From Paenibacillus glycanilyticus (GTDB lineage Bacteria; Bacillota; Bacilli; Paenibacillales; Paenibacillaceae), in assembly GCF_023715145.1 (NCBI RefSeq), contig NZ_JAMBNP010000013.1, positions 62,001 through 126,000 of the forward strand: 64,000 bases of DNA, given 5' to 3'. This document shows, piece by piece, positions 34,675 through 43,621 of the stretch. A model generated the notes under the pieces. That model saw nothing but the letters and a program-made list of their open reading frames with translations. It made no database searches and was not told the DNA's origin. Position numbers and translations under genes: made by a program. The first letter of the stretch is position 1. Every line of letters begins with the position of its first letter.

Positions 34675-35670
34675 TTAAAAGAAAATTTGATCGATTACCC
34701 AATAGATAGCTGCTGCCAAGATCGCTGTAATCGGAATCGTGATGACCCAAGCGACAACAATCTTGCCGGCAAGCGACCAGCGGACGCTGGAGAAGCGCTT
34801 CGCGCTGCCTACGCCGAGAATCGACGAAGTGATAACATGCGTTGTGCTGACCGGCAGCTCCATCACGGTAGCCGACAGGATAACGCCAGCGGATCCAATA
34901 TCAGCCGCAAAGCCGTTAATAGGTTCAATCTTGAAGATCTTGGTGCCCATCGTCTTGATGATTTTCCAGCCGCCAATGGATGTACCAAGCGCCATAGCGA
35001 GTGCTGCCGACAGCTTAACCCAGAGGGGAACCTCAAAGTGATCCTGAATGCCGCCCGCTACCAGAGCGAAAGTAATAATACCCATCGCCTTCTGAGCGTC
35101 ATTCGTACCGTGCGAGAACGATTGGAATGCCGCAGTCAGAATCTGTCCGAAGCGGAAGCCTTTGTTCACCTGATGAGGGCTTGTCTTCGCAAATATAATT
35201 TTTAAAATCCACATGATGATGAAACCAATCGTAAAGGCAATCAATGGCGAGAAGATAAGCGCTTTAATGATATCGACAAAACCACTTGCATTAATCGCAT
35301 CGAAGCCTGCTCCCGATGCTACGGCACCCGCGAGGGAACCGATCAGGGCATGCGACGAGGAGGACGGAATACCGAACCACCAGGTAAGCAAGTTCCAAAT
35401 GATCGCCGATAATAACGCGGCTATAACGATTTCTACCCCGTTTGGCAGATCGGCCGGGTTTGCGACGCCGCTGCCGATTTTCTTCGCAACGCCGGTAAAC
35501 GTGATTGCACCAACAAAGTTCATTACGGCTGCCATAATGATAGCAACCCTTGGTTTTAGCGCGCGGGTCGATACGGTTGTTGCAATGGCATTCGCCGTAT
35601 CGTGGAAACCGTTAATAAAGTCAAAGCCGAGCGCTAATATGACAACCATCCATAATGTGATTGAATCCAT
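34675..35670 (-). CDS. pit: PiT family inorganic phosphate transporter
   Basis: A 331-residue membrane protein of the PiT (PHO4) family, driving low-affinity phosphate uptake as a metal-phosphate complex with protons. The duplicated PD001131 signatures are visible: GFDFINGFHDTANAIATTVSTRAL in the first half and SHGTNDAQKAMGIITFALV in the second, plus PVSTTHVITSSILGV. It is 29 nt downstream of the DUF47 gene, forming the usual two-gene operon. Confidence 0.95.
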   Translation of the reverse strand: MDSITLWMVVILALGFDFINGFHDTANAIATTVSTRALKPRVAIIMAAVMNFVGAITFTGVAKKIGSGVANPADLPNGVEIVIAALLSAIIWNLLTWWFGIPSSSSHALIGSLAGAVASGAGFDAINASGFVDIIKALIFSPLIAFTIGFIIMWILKIIFAKTSPHQVNKGFRFGQILTAAFQSFSHGTNDAQKAMGIITFALVAGGIQDHFEVPLWVKLSAALAMALGTSIGGWKIIKTMGTKIFKIEPINGFAADIGSAGVILSATVMELPVSTTHVITSSILGVGSAKRFSSVRWSLAGKIVVAWVITIPITAILAAAIYWVIDQIFF

Positions 35671-35699
35671 TTGAATTGACTCCTACTCTCCGTGTAAGC

Positions 35700-36311
35700 T
35701 TAGCTGTTGCGCATAATGATCGATTCCAGCGTATTCGCTACGTCTTCGCAGTAGTCGGTCGTTTGCTCCAACATCTCGTAGATTTCTTTGCGTTTCATCA
35801 GTTCAATAGGGTCGGTCACATTCGTGAACAGGCTCTTGATGCTGACACGGAGCAGGTCATCCGCCTGATTCTCCAGCTCGTTAAGCGCAATATTCGGCTC
35901 ACGGATAGCCAAGAGCTTTTTGTCAGTCAACAAGTAGATGGCTTTCTTGATCTGGTTAGCCGAACGAAGCAGAATATCGCCAAAGAGCGTTATGTACTCG
36001 TCTTTTTCTTGAATATTGTACATCTCGAACCGCGATGCGCAAGCTTCAATACCGTCAAGCACATCGTCGAGAGACGAAGTTAATGCCATAATATCTTCCC
36101 GCTCAATTGGGGTAATGAACGTTTTGTTCAGTTCTTTCAGAATGGTATGTACGTATTGGTCGCCTCTGCTCTCATGCTCTTTCATCGTTTTGGCGAACTG
36201 AGTGACATCCGACAGGTTCGAAACACCGCTTGCGAAATATTCAATTGCATCAACCAGAGTATCAGCCATTTCCTCAAACGTTTTAAAGAAAATATCCTTT
36301 TTCTTAAACAT
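35700..36311 (-). CDS. DUF47/PhoU-like accessory protein of the Pit transporter
   Basis: A 203-residue, highly helical cytoplasmic protein of the DUF47 (YkaA) family, structurally like PhoU. The acidic metal-binding-type motifs EHESRGDQYVH and LDDVLDGIEACASRFEMYN are present. The gene precedes pit as in B. subtilis ykaA-pit and likely regulates Pit activity. ATG 36311 is preceded by AAGGGGAT. Confidence 0.93.
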   Translation of the reverse strand: MFKKKDIFFKTFEEMADTLVDAIEYFASGVSNLSDVTQFAKTMKEHESRGDQYVHTILKELNKTFITPIEREDIMALTSSLDDVLDGIEACASRFEMYNIQEKDEYITLFGDILLRSANQIKKAIYLLTDKKLLAIREPNIALNELENQADDLLRVSIKSLFTNVTDPIELMKRKEIYEMLEQTTDYCEDVANTLESIIMRNS

Positions 36312-36449
36312 CTTAATCCCCTTTACCCGACTGGATGGTTAGGCATCATTTCGAAATGAGCCCACAATATCTTAACACAGTTTACTTTATAATTGTTAAG
36401 GGAATGTAAAGGATTTATGAAAAGTTTGCGTTTTTGCAAAAAAAATATA

Positions 36450-36479
36450 AAAAGGCGCGCTCCGCACAGGAGCGCACCG
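36450..36479 (-). terminator. Probable terminator of yerB
   Basis: GCGCTCC (36458-36464) pairs with GGAGCGC (36470-36476), with further outer G-C pairs, and is followed on the minus strand by a U/A-rich run. It lies about 75 nt beyond the yerB stop at 36555. The 36312-36554 gap holds no gene. Confidence 0.7.
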
Positions 36480-36554
36480 CCATTTATATCCTTTGTGGCT
36501 GTTTACGCGGGCACCCTCTACACCTAATTAGAGTGTGTCCGACTTGCGTTTTTT

Positions 36555-37625
36555 TTACCCATAAATCACATGCTCAGCAAAAGTCGGCGTATTCGGAACA
36601 ACCTGGAAGAAGGTCTTCCCCGGGATAAAAGGCAGCTCTGCCCCATCCTTCATCAGCCGGACCATATTGTCATTGCCGCGCACCCATTCGCATTCGATCA
36701 CTTTGCCTCTCTGGAACAAGAGGGCCGGGCCTCCCGCATGCAGGTCAACCGAAAGCCGTCCCGCATCGTCAAGCGTCTTGTGATTCGCGCCAAGCACGGC
36801 CACATTAACCGCCGAAAGCTGCTCGCCATTGTTCAGATCGGTATGAGGCTCATCGTTAATTGAACGCTTATACAACCCGCCAGCAGCATCATACTCGTAA
36901 GAGACCTTGTAATCCTTCAGAAGGAACTTGATCTGAATCGAAGTCGCCGCTGCTCCCGCCGCGGTAGCCCCTTCCTCGGCAAAAGGATAGGCCGGCACGG
37001 TTACCTCGCTCCGGTAGTTCTTCTTGTCGGCGCCTGCCCGAAGCTTATCTAGCTCCGAATATAAGTTATGCGGCGCTTTGCGGTCCTTGCTCCGCCAGAA
37101 GTACGAGCCTGCGTTCGAGATCTCATCGAGATAAGGCTTATCCTGATGCTGCAAAATATCATAGGCATCATTGCTGGCGCCTGAATGGGCCAGAATAGCC
37201 CCATAGCTTTCCCCGATATCAATCAGGTAAGGGCGGATGCTGCGGATCGGACCAATCGGATCGGTTCCCTTATCCGTGCTTTGGAAGATCGCTACAAGCC
37301 GCGTAATTCCGCCTTCGGCTAGCACTTCCCACACGACGTCGGCATTGGTCAGTCCGGATTGCGGACGCGCCGGCTTCAAATTGTTAATCATAACGGCAAC
37401 GGGCCTTGCTGCAGCCTCGGTCTCCCGCTTCAATCCCGTAAGCGGCGCTGTAAAAGCAAGCTCCGGTGTCGGCTCGGCTGTTGGCGTTGCCTCAGGCTCC
37501 GAAGATGCCGTCGGGGCCGTTGTCGCCTCTTCGGTATTCTTGCCCGCGCCGCTGCTGCATGCGGTTAACACAACAAGTAGAATAACCATGCTAATCAACC
37601 ACATACCGCGTATACGTCTGCCCAT
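36555..37625 (-). CDS. yerB: DUF3048 lipoprotein YerB
   Basis: A 356-residue lipoprotein. The signal MGRRIRGMWLISMVILL ends in the lipobox LTACSS, followed by a long Thr/Glu/Pro-rich tether (about 25-60). The DUF3048 core has PVAVMINNLKPARPQSGL, ADVVWEVLAEGGITRL and GPIRSIRPYLIDI, as in B. subtilis YerB. Function is unknown. In B. subtilis yerB and yerC are also neighbours downstream of the pur operon, so part of this arrangement is conserved, although pit, LPMO and the basic protein gene have come between here. Confidence 0.9.
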   Translation of the reverse strand: MGRRIRGMWLISMVILLVVLTACSSGAGKNTEEATTAPTASSEPEATPTAEPTPELAFTAPLTGLKRETEAAARPVAVMINNLKPARPQSGLTNADVVWEVLAEGGITRLVAIFQSTDKGTDPIGPIRSIRPYLIDIGESYGAILAHSGASNDAYDILQHQDKPYLDEISNAGSYFWRSKDRKAPHNLYSELDKLRAGADKKNYRSEVTVPAYPFAEEGATAAGAAATSIQIKFLLKDYKVSYEYDAAGGLYKRSINDEPHTDLNNGEQLSAVNVAVLGANHKTLDDAGRLSVDLHAGGPALLFQRGKVIECEWVRGNDNMVRLMKDGAELPFIPGKTFFQVVPNTPTFAEHVIYG

Positions 37626-37706
37626 GAGTTCCCCGCCTTTTTAGTAAAAATGATAGAGTTCGAATCGAATACTACCATTTAAACACAAAAATCGGGACAT
37701 GTCTTC

Positions 37707-38525
37707 CTAAATACTCCAGTTATGCCATTCCTGCTGCTTCTTATCAAGCCCTTCCAGCCACTCGGAGGTGACGCGGATCGCTTCCTCCTGATGATGGCGG
37801 CTCGAGTACGTATGGTTCGCCTGGAATATAATCTCCTTGTCGCAAAGCCCGTCGCTGCGGGTCCAGAACACCTTCTGGTACAGGAAGCTGTAGTCAACCG
37901 GAATTAACTCGTCGCTTGTACCGTGAACGAGCAGCACTTCTCCGCTAAAGCGCGTTGCCGCCTGGAACGGCTGATGCTGAAGCAGCGATTCGAAAAATAC
38001 AGGCTGCAGCGTAAAGCCCGCATAGTCGGTACTGCCCTTCTGCACCGCCTCGTCGTAACCTTCACGCCCTACAATCCTTACAATATCGTTAAACGGATAC
38101 GCCACGGGAGACCATAAAACAAGACGCTTCACCCGTTTGTCTCTAACAGCCGTCATGATGGCGATCGCGCCGCCAAGGCTGTGTCCAAGCAGAACAATCC
38201 GTCTTGGATCTACGCAATCAATTTCTGCAATGTAATCAATAACGGTACGAGTCTGGTCGATCATGCTTTCGAAGCCCAGTGCTCCGTAATCCCCGTTGCT
38301 CTCCCCGCAGCCGCCGTAATCGAAGCGGATGACGTAAGAGCCCTCCGACGCAAGCGCTCTTGCCGTCTTCACGAACAAGCGGTCTACACCAACCCGGCTG
38401 CCGATAAATCCATGGCAAATAATAATGGCTTGCTTCTTCGTATTGTCCTTCGTACTATCGCTCGGATAGTGGAGCGTCGCTGTAAGCTCGAGCCCTTCAT
38501 GGCGCAGCAATAATTGTTTTTCCAT
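37707..38525 (-). CDS. Alpha/beta hydrolase (serine esterase/acyl-transfer type)
   Basis: A 272-residue cytoplasmic alpha/beta hydrolase. The nucleophile elbow GHSLGG (near residue 118), oxyanion-type IICHGFIGSR near 36, the acid in VHGTSDELIP near 205 and the catalytic His in FQANHTYSS near 243 are all visible. No signal peptide. The closest general types are dienelactone hydrolase-like and YqiK/YtpA-like esterases; the substrate is unknown. It is monocistronic, with an AGGAGG-type site before ATG 38525. Confidence 0.88.
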   Translation of the reverse strand: MEKQLLLRHEGLELTATLHYPSDSTKDNTKKQAIIICHGFIGSRVGVDRLFVKTARALASEGSYVIRFDYGGCGESNGDYGALGFESMIDQTRTVIDYIAEIDCVDPRRIVLLGHSLGGAIAIMTAVRDKRVKRLVLWSPVAYPFNDIVRIVGREGYDEAVQKGSTDYAGFTLQPVFFESLLQHQPFQAATRFSGEVLLVHGTSDELIPVDYSFLYQKVFWTRSDGLCDKEIIFQANHTYSSRHHQEEAIRVTSEWLEGLDKKQQEWHNWSI

Positions 38526-38686
38526 AACGATAAGTCCTCCTGCAGTCCGTTCTTATTATCTATTATAATTCCTACCCGAATACTATGAATTTAATTAGGT
38601 TCATAATATCATCTGTTTCCGGATGGTGTCAATAGTCTTATTGTGCCCGCAGGGCCGATCGAATAATTTGCTCCTCTGACGAATAG

Positions 38687-38714
38687 TTGCGCGGCTCTCG
38701 GTTCAATCTATAAT
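38687..38714 (+). promoter_or_regulatory. Predicted promoter of the 39-residue membrane protein gene
   Basis: TTGCGC (38687-38692) and a perfect TATAAT (38709-38714) with a 16-bp spacer, 36 bp before the ATG at 38751. Confidence 0.6.
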
Positions 38715-38750
38715 CAGCACATTCATGCCAGTACCAAGGAGATGATTCCG

Positions 38751-38870
38751 ATGCCGATGTGGATATCCTGGCTCACCGAGCATTGGCTGACGGTTTTACT
38801 GCTAGCCGGCATCCTGGTTGCCGTGTTATATATCATCCTTGACCGCAGCCTGCTGTTCTACAAGGAGTAG
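38751..38870 (+). CDS. 39-residue single-pass membrane protein, unknown
   Basis: A very small gene: MPMWISWLTEHWLTVLLLAG and then ILVAVLYIILDRSLLFYKE. It encodes one strong hydrophobic helix (about residues 12-30) with a short amphipathic N-terminus and a charged C-terminus. Support for its being real is the AAGGAG ribosome-binding site 9 nt upstream, a TATAAT promoter further upstream and an intrinsic terminator 22 nt after the stop, all on the plus strand and between two minus-strand genes. An ATG 9 bp earlier overlaps the ribosome-binding site. No family recognised; it could be a small regulatory membrane peptide or a type I toxin-like peptide. Confidence 0.72.
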   Translation: MPMWISWLTEHWLTVLLLAGILVAVLYIILDRSLLFYKE

Positions 38871-38892
38871 GATAGTAAAGACGAGCCGTGTA

Positions 38893-38936
38893 AAAAAGAC
38901 CTGCTTCTCGCCATTAGGCGGGAAGCAGGTCTTTTT
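38893..38936. terminator. Bidirectional terminator between the small membrane protein gene and purD
   Basis: A long stem of about 20 pairs (38893-38912 with 38917-38936) with the loop ATTA, flanked by A5 and T5 runs. It serves the small plus-strand gene and the end of the pur operon. Confidence 0.92.
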
Positions 38937-38961
38937 GTTATGCCTCAGGCCGTGGGCTTAC

Positions 38962-40230
38962 TTAGCCCTTCAGCGCTTTGGCTGCAATATCGGTACGGCT
39001 GTGCATGCCGTCGAAATGAATTACGCTAACCGCTTCGTAAGCACGGGCACGCGCTTCCGCAATGTCGCGGCCGCGGCCAACAACGCCAAGCACTCGTCCG
39101 CCGCTTGTTACAATCTTGCCGTCCTGCTCGGCAGTGCCGGCGTGGAATACAAGCGCGCCTTGCGCTTCCGCTGCCTCAAGACCCGTGATCTCGCGGCCTT
39201 TCGGATAAGCTGCCGGGTAACCCTCCGAGGCAACAATAACGCAGACTGCCGCTTCCTCGCTCCATTCAAGCTCAAGCTGATCCAGACGTCCGTTCAGGGA
39301 AGCCAGAACGACGTCAACCAGCTCCGTCTTCAGACGCGGGAGAACAACCTGTGTTTCCGGGTCGCCCATGCGAGCGTTAAATTCGATGGTCTTTGGACCG
39401 TCTTTGGTAATCATCAGACCGGCGAACAATACGCCGCGGAACGGACGTCCTTCGCTTACCATCGCTTTAGCCGTCGGAATAATAATGTTCGCGATCGACT
39501 CGTCGATAATGGATTGCTCGATATGAGGCAGCGGCGTGTACGTACCCATGCCGCCCGTATTCGGGCCTTTGTCGTTATCGAATACCGGCTTGTGGTCCTG
39601 TGCGGGAACCATCGCTTTAACGGTCTCTCCGTCTACAAAAGCAAGGATCGACATCTCCTGGCCTTCCAGGAATTCCTCGATAACGATCTGGTTGCCGGCT
39701 TCGCCGAATACCTTGTCTACCATTGCTTCTCTCAGAGCCTGCTCCGCTTCTTCCAGCGAATACGCAACCGTAACGCCTTTGCCCGCGGCAAGGCCGTCCG
39801 CCTTGACGACGATTGGAGCCGATTGCTGGCGCAGATAAGCAAGAGCCGTCTCATAATCCGTAAACGTCTCGTATTTAGCCGTAGGAATGTTGTACTTGCG
39901 GAGCAAATCCTTCATGAAGATCTTGCTGCCTTCGATTTCGGCTGCCGCTTTGTTCGGCCCGTAGACCGGAATGTTATGCGCTTCGAACGCATCGACGATA
40001 CCTGCTGCAAGCGGATCATCCGGACCGATGAACACAAGGTCAATCGACGCGTCCTTCGCAAACTTCACAAGCTCGTCGAATTGATTAACCGCGATTGGCA
40101 CGCAATCCGCAATCTGCGCGATCCCCGCATTACCCGGTGCACAAAATACCTCTTTGACCTTCTCGCTTTTCTTGAGCGCCCAGACAATCGCATGCTCGCG
40201 TCCGCCGCCGCCAACAACTAAAATTCTCAT
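38962..40230 (-). CDS. purD: Phosphoribosylamine-glycine ligase PurD
   Basis: A 422-residue ATP-grasp enzyme that joins glycine to phosphoribosylamine (GAR synthetase, second step of IMP synthesis). The N-terminal GGGGREHAIVWAL nucleotide motif, VVKADGLAAGKGV in the ATP-grasp lid and NARMGDPETQVVLPRL near the active site are intact. It is the last gene of the operon, 106 nt after purH. That gap holds a small hairpin (40290-40313) without a U-run, perhaps an mRNA processing or stability element. Confidence 0.97.
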   Translation of the reverse strand: MRILVVGGGGREHAIVWALKKSEKVKEVFCAPGNAGIAQIADCVPIAVNQFDELVKFAKDASIDLVFIGPDDPLAAGIVDAFEAHNIPVYGPNKAAAEIEGSKIFMKDLLRKYNIPTAKYETFTDYETALAYLRQQSAPIVVKADGLAAGKGVTVAYSLEEAEQALREAMVDKVFGEAGNQIVIEEFLEGQEMSILAFVDGETVKAMVPAQDHKPVFDNDKGPNTGGMGTYTPLPHIEQSIIDESIANIIIPTAKAMVSEGRPFRGVLFAGLMITKDGPKTIEFNARMGDPETQVVLPRLKTELVDVVLASLNGRLDQLELEWSEEAAVCVIVASEGYPAAYPKGREITGLEAAEAQGALVFHAGTAEQDGKIVTSGGRVLGVVGRGRDIAEARARAYEAVSVIHFDGMHSRTDIAAKALKG

Positions 40231-40336
40231 CGCTTTTCTTTACCCCCTGGTAGAATAGATCGGATTATGACCAAAAGCGAAGCTGATCCTGCCGCCTCGA
40301 AAGAGACGCGGCAAGACGCTCCGCTGTTATTCGTTC

Positions 40337-41887
40337 TTAGTGTTTGAAGTGGCGAACGCCTGTCATCACCATAGCGATGTTATGGGCATTTGCTGCCGCG
40401 ATGGACTCTTCGTCCTTAATCGAGCCGCCGGTTTGAATGATCGCCGTGATGCCTGCTTTGGCAGCCAGCTCAACGGTATCGCCCATCGGGAAGAAGGCAT
40501 CGGATGCGAGGACCGAACCAACCGCTTGCTCGCCCGCTTGCTCGATGGCAATACGAGCAGCGCCTACGCGGTTCATTTGGCCGGCGCCTACGCCGATGGT
40601 CATGTTGTTTTTCGCCAGCAAAATCGCATTCGATTTCACGTGCTTCACGACTTTCCATCCGAACAGCAATTGCTTCAGCTCTTCTTCCGTCGGCTTGCGG
40701 TCCGTAACGAACTGCAGGTCCGCTTCGGTCAGGCTGCGAACATCGCTCTCCTGAACGAGCATGCCGCCGTCAACGGTTGTGGACAGCCAATCGGATTTGC
40801 GCTCAGCAGCCGATGCGGACAGCTCTCCAAGCTTCAGAAGACGGATATTCTTCTTCTTGGTCAGCACTTCCAGCGCTTCCGGAGTAAAGTCAGGCGCGAT
40901 AATGATTTCAAGGAAGATTTGGCTCAGCAGCTCAGCAGTGTCCGCGCCGATTGTACGATTCGCCGCAACGATGCCGCCAAAGATCGAAGTAGGATCAGCC
41001 GCGTATGCTTTTTGATAAGCTTCGTGAATGTCAGCGCCGATACCAACGCCGCAAGGGTTCATATGCTTCACGGCTACGACAGCCGGCTCGTCAAATTCCT
41101 TCACGATGGCAAGCGCCGCATTCGCGTCGTTAATGTTGTTGTAGGACAATTCTTTACCGTGCAGCTGTTCAGCTGTTGTAATGTTGCCAACTGCCGCCAG
41201 AGGCTTGCTGTAGAATGCCGCTTTCTGATGCGGGTTCTCGCCGTAACGCAGATCCTGCACTTTCTCGTAAGTAACGGTGTAAGACTCAGGCAGCTCTTCG
41301 CCAACTTGCTTTGTCAGGTAATCCGCGATCAGCGCGTCGTATGCCGCTGTATGGCGGAATACTTTTGCCGTCAGGCGTTTGCGCGTCGAGAGGCTAGTGT
41401 CGCCGCCGGCCTTGATCTCTTCGATCACGGCAGCGTAGTCGTTCGCATCGACAACAACGGTAACGAACGCATGGTTTTTCGCTGCCGAACGAAGCATGGT
41501 AGGACCGCCGATGTCGATGTTCTCAATCGCATCCGCATAAGCGACGTTAGGATTGGAGATCGTTTGCTTGAACGGGTACAGGTTCACGACAACCAGATCG
41601 ATGTAGTCGAGACCCAGCTCCTCCATTACTTTCTGATGCTCTTCGTCATCGCGGATTGCCAGAAGTCCGCTGTGAACCGCCGGATGAAGAGTTTTAACGC
41701 GGCCGTCCAGAATTTCAGGGAAGCCCGTTACATCGGAGATTCCGATGACCGGAATGCCTTCCTTCTCCAGCAAGCTGAACGTTCCGCCCGTCGAGATGAT
41801 TTGTACGCCTTGAGCTGCCAGCTCACGAGAAAATTCCACAATACCAGTCTTGTCCGATACACTAATTAACGCTCTACGAATTGCCAC
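40337..41887 (-). CDS. purH: Bifunctional AICAR transformylase/IMP cyclohydrolase PurH
   Basis: About 516 residues catalysing the last two steps of IMP synthesis. The N-terminal MGS-like cyclohydrolase domain has ALISVSDKTGIVEFSREL and GGRVKTLHP-type DGRVKTLHPAVHSGLLA; the C-terminal transformylase domain has VAVKHMNPCGVG. The start is GTG 41887, with GAGGAGG upstream at about 41896-41902; a TTG further up would overlap that site. 49 nt follow purN. Confidence 0.97.
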   Translation of the reverse strand: MAIRRALISVSDKTGIVEFSRELAAQGVQIISTGGTFSLLEKEGIPVIGISDVTGFPEILDGRVKTLHPAVHSGLLAIRDDEEHQKVMEELGLDYIDLVVVNLYPFKQTISNPNVAYADAIENIDIGGPTMLRSAAKNHAFVTVVVDANDYAAVIEEIKAGGDTSLSTRKRLTAKVFRHTAAYDALIADYLTKQVGEELPESYTVTYEKVQDLRYGENPHQKAAFYSKPLAAVGNITTAEQLHGKELSYNNINDANAALAIVKEFDEPAVVAVKHMNPCGVGIGADIHEAYQKAYAADPTSIFGGIVAANRTIGADTAELLSQIFLEIIIAPDFTPEALEVLTKKKNIRLLKLGELSASAAERKSDWLSTTVDGGMLVQESDVRSLTEADLQFVTDRKPTEEELKQLLFGWKVVKHVKSNAILLAKNNMTIGVGAGQMNRVGAARIAIEQAGEQAVGSVLASDAFFPMGDTVELAAKAGITAIIQTGGSIKDEESIAAANAHNIAMVMTGVRHFKH

Positions 41888-41936
41888 GCCAAATTGCCTC
41901 CTCAAAATAGGTACTTATATTATTAAGCTGTATAAG

Positions 41937-42548
41937 CTACGCTGTCACCGTAACGCTGCGGCCTTCAAGGGCTACGCGGCCCTCCGCCATCCACTGCACG
42001 ACCTGCGGCAGCAGCTGCCGCTCGGCTGCGTGAATGCGTCCGCCAAGCGTCTCTTCCGTATCGCCGGCAAGAATTTCAACAGCGCTTTGCGCAATTATCG
42101 GTCCGCTGTCCATGCCGCCGTCCACATAGTGAACGGTAACTCCCGTCACCTTCACGCCGTAAGCCAGCGCTTGGCCGATTCCGTTCACGCCAGGGAATGA
42201 AGGCAGCAGAGCAGGATGAATATTGATCATGCGGCCATAGAACGGCTCAACGAGAACCGATGTGATGATCCGCATATAGCCGGCCAGGACGACCAGTTCA
42301 ATGCCGCGGCGCTGAAGCTCCGCCAGAATTTCGGTTTCATACGCTTCGCGGGACGCGTATTCCTTCGGCACAAAGACGAAGGTATCCACGTCCGCCTTGC
42401 GCGCCAGTTCAACAACAGGCGCGCAAGGCTTATCACAAACAAGAAGCTCGATGTTAGCATCGAGCCTTCCTTGCTGCACCGCATCGACCAGGGCCTGGAA
42501 GTTTGTTCCTTGCCCTGACGCGAACACGGCTATTCGCAATCCTCCCAT
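41937..42548 (-). CDS. purN: GAR transformylase PurN
   Basis: A 203-residue 10-formyltetrahydrofolate-dependent enzyme of purine synthesis step 3. RIAVFASGQGTNFQAL at the N-terminus, the catalytic Asn/His/Asp set in MINIHPALLPSFPG and VTVHYVDGGMDSGPII are present. Its ATG shares one base with the purM stop (TAATG), so it is translationally coupled. Confidence 0.96.
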   Translation of the reverse strand: MGGLRIAVFASGQGTNFQALVDAVQQGRLDANIELLVCDKPCAPVVELARKADVDTFVFVPKEYASREAYETEILAELQRRGIELVVLAGYMRIITSVLVEPFYGRMINIHPALLPSFPGVNGIGQALAYGVKVTGVTVHYVDGGMDSGPIIAQSAVEILAGDTEETLGGRIHAAERQLLPQVVQWMAEGRVALEGRSVTVTA

Positions 42549-43591
42549 TAAACGTCCGCTCCCGTGAACGTAACGACACGGTTGCCTTCCGTTACAGTAC
42601 CGATTCGGTATGCTGCTTCGCCAAGCTCAGCCGCTGCTTTAAGAGCTTCTTCTGCTTGTTCAGCTGGAACAACTACGATTAACCCGATGCCCATATTAAA
42701 CGTTGTGAACATGTCGCGGTTTGTAATTGCGCCTTTTTCCTGCATCAGCTGGAAGATCGGCAGAATTGGCCACGAACCGTATTCCACGTTTACGTTTACG
42801 CCTTCCGGAAGAACGCGCGGGATATTCTCAATAAAGCCGCCGCCCGTAATATGCGCCATGCCTTTTACATTCACTTGCTCAATCAGCTTCAGAGCCGATT
42901 TCACGTAGATGCGGGTTGGCTCGATCAGAACGTCGCCAAGAACCTCGTCGTTCAACTCAGGCAGGCGTTGGTCGAGCGCATAGCCGCATTCTTCAAGAAG
43001 AAGACGGCGCACCAGCGAGTAGCCGTTGCTGTGGATACCGCTAGAAGCAAATCCAAGAACAACGTCGCCGGGAGCGATTGTTGTACCGTCGATGATTTTC
43101 TTTTTATCCACAACGCCAACGGTGAAGCCGGCAATATCGTACTCATCGCCTTGGTACATGCCAGGCATTTCGGCCGTTTCGCCGCCGATCAATGCGCAGC
43201 CTGCTTGCACGCAGCCGTCGGAGATGCCTTTGACTACCGCTTCGATTTTTTCCGGAACGACTTTACCGCATGCCAGATAATCGAGGAAGAAGAGAGGCTC
43301 AGCGCCTTGTACGATAATATCGTTTACGCACATCGCAACCGCGTCAACGCCGATCGTATCATGCTTATCCATCATGAACGCCAGCTTCAGCTTGGTGCCG
43401 ACGCCGTCCGTTCCGGATACGAGTACAGGCTCCTCGTATTTGTCTTTGTTAAGGCCAAACAAACCGCCGAATCCGCCGAGATCAGTCAGCACTTCAGGAC
43501 GGAAAGTCTTCTTAACGTGCTTCTTCATCCGTTCGACTGCTTCATTGCCGGCCGCAATATCGACTCCGGCTTTTTTGTACGCTTCTGACAC
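42548..43591 (-). CDS. purM: AIR synthetase PurM
   Basis: About 347 residues, phosphoribosylformylglycinamidine cyclo-ligase (step 5). The family motifs LVSGTDGVGTKLKLAF, GCALIGGETAEMPGMY and AHITGGGFIENIPRVL are present. The start is placed at GTG 43591 with AAAAGGGG 9 nt upstream; a TTG at 43600 would lie too close to that site. Confidence 0.96.
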   Translation of the reverse strand: MSEAYKKAGVDIAAGNEAVERMKKHVKKTFRPEVLTDLGGFGGLFGLNKDKYEEPVLVSGTDGVGTKLKLAFMMDKHDTIGVDAVAMCVNDIIVQGAEPLFFLDYLACGKVVPEKIEAVVKGISDGCVQAGCALIGGETAEMPGMYQGDEYDIAGFTVGVVDKKKIIDGTTIAPGDVVLGFASSGIHSNGYSLVRRLLLEECGYALDQRLPELNDEVLGDVLIEPTRIYVKSALKLIEQVNVKGMAHITGGGFIENIPRVLPEGVNVNVEYGSWPILPIFQLMQEKGAITNRDMFTTFNMGIGLIVVVPAEQAEEALKAAAELGEAAYRIGTVTEGNRVVTFTGADV

Positions 43592-43621
43592 ACCAGTCAA
43601 CCCCTTTTATTAACTTGTCTA

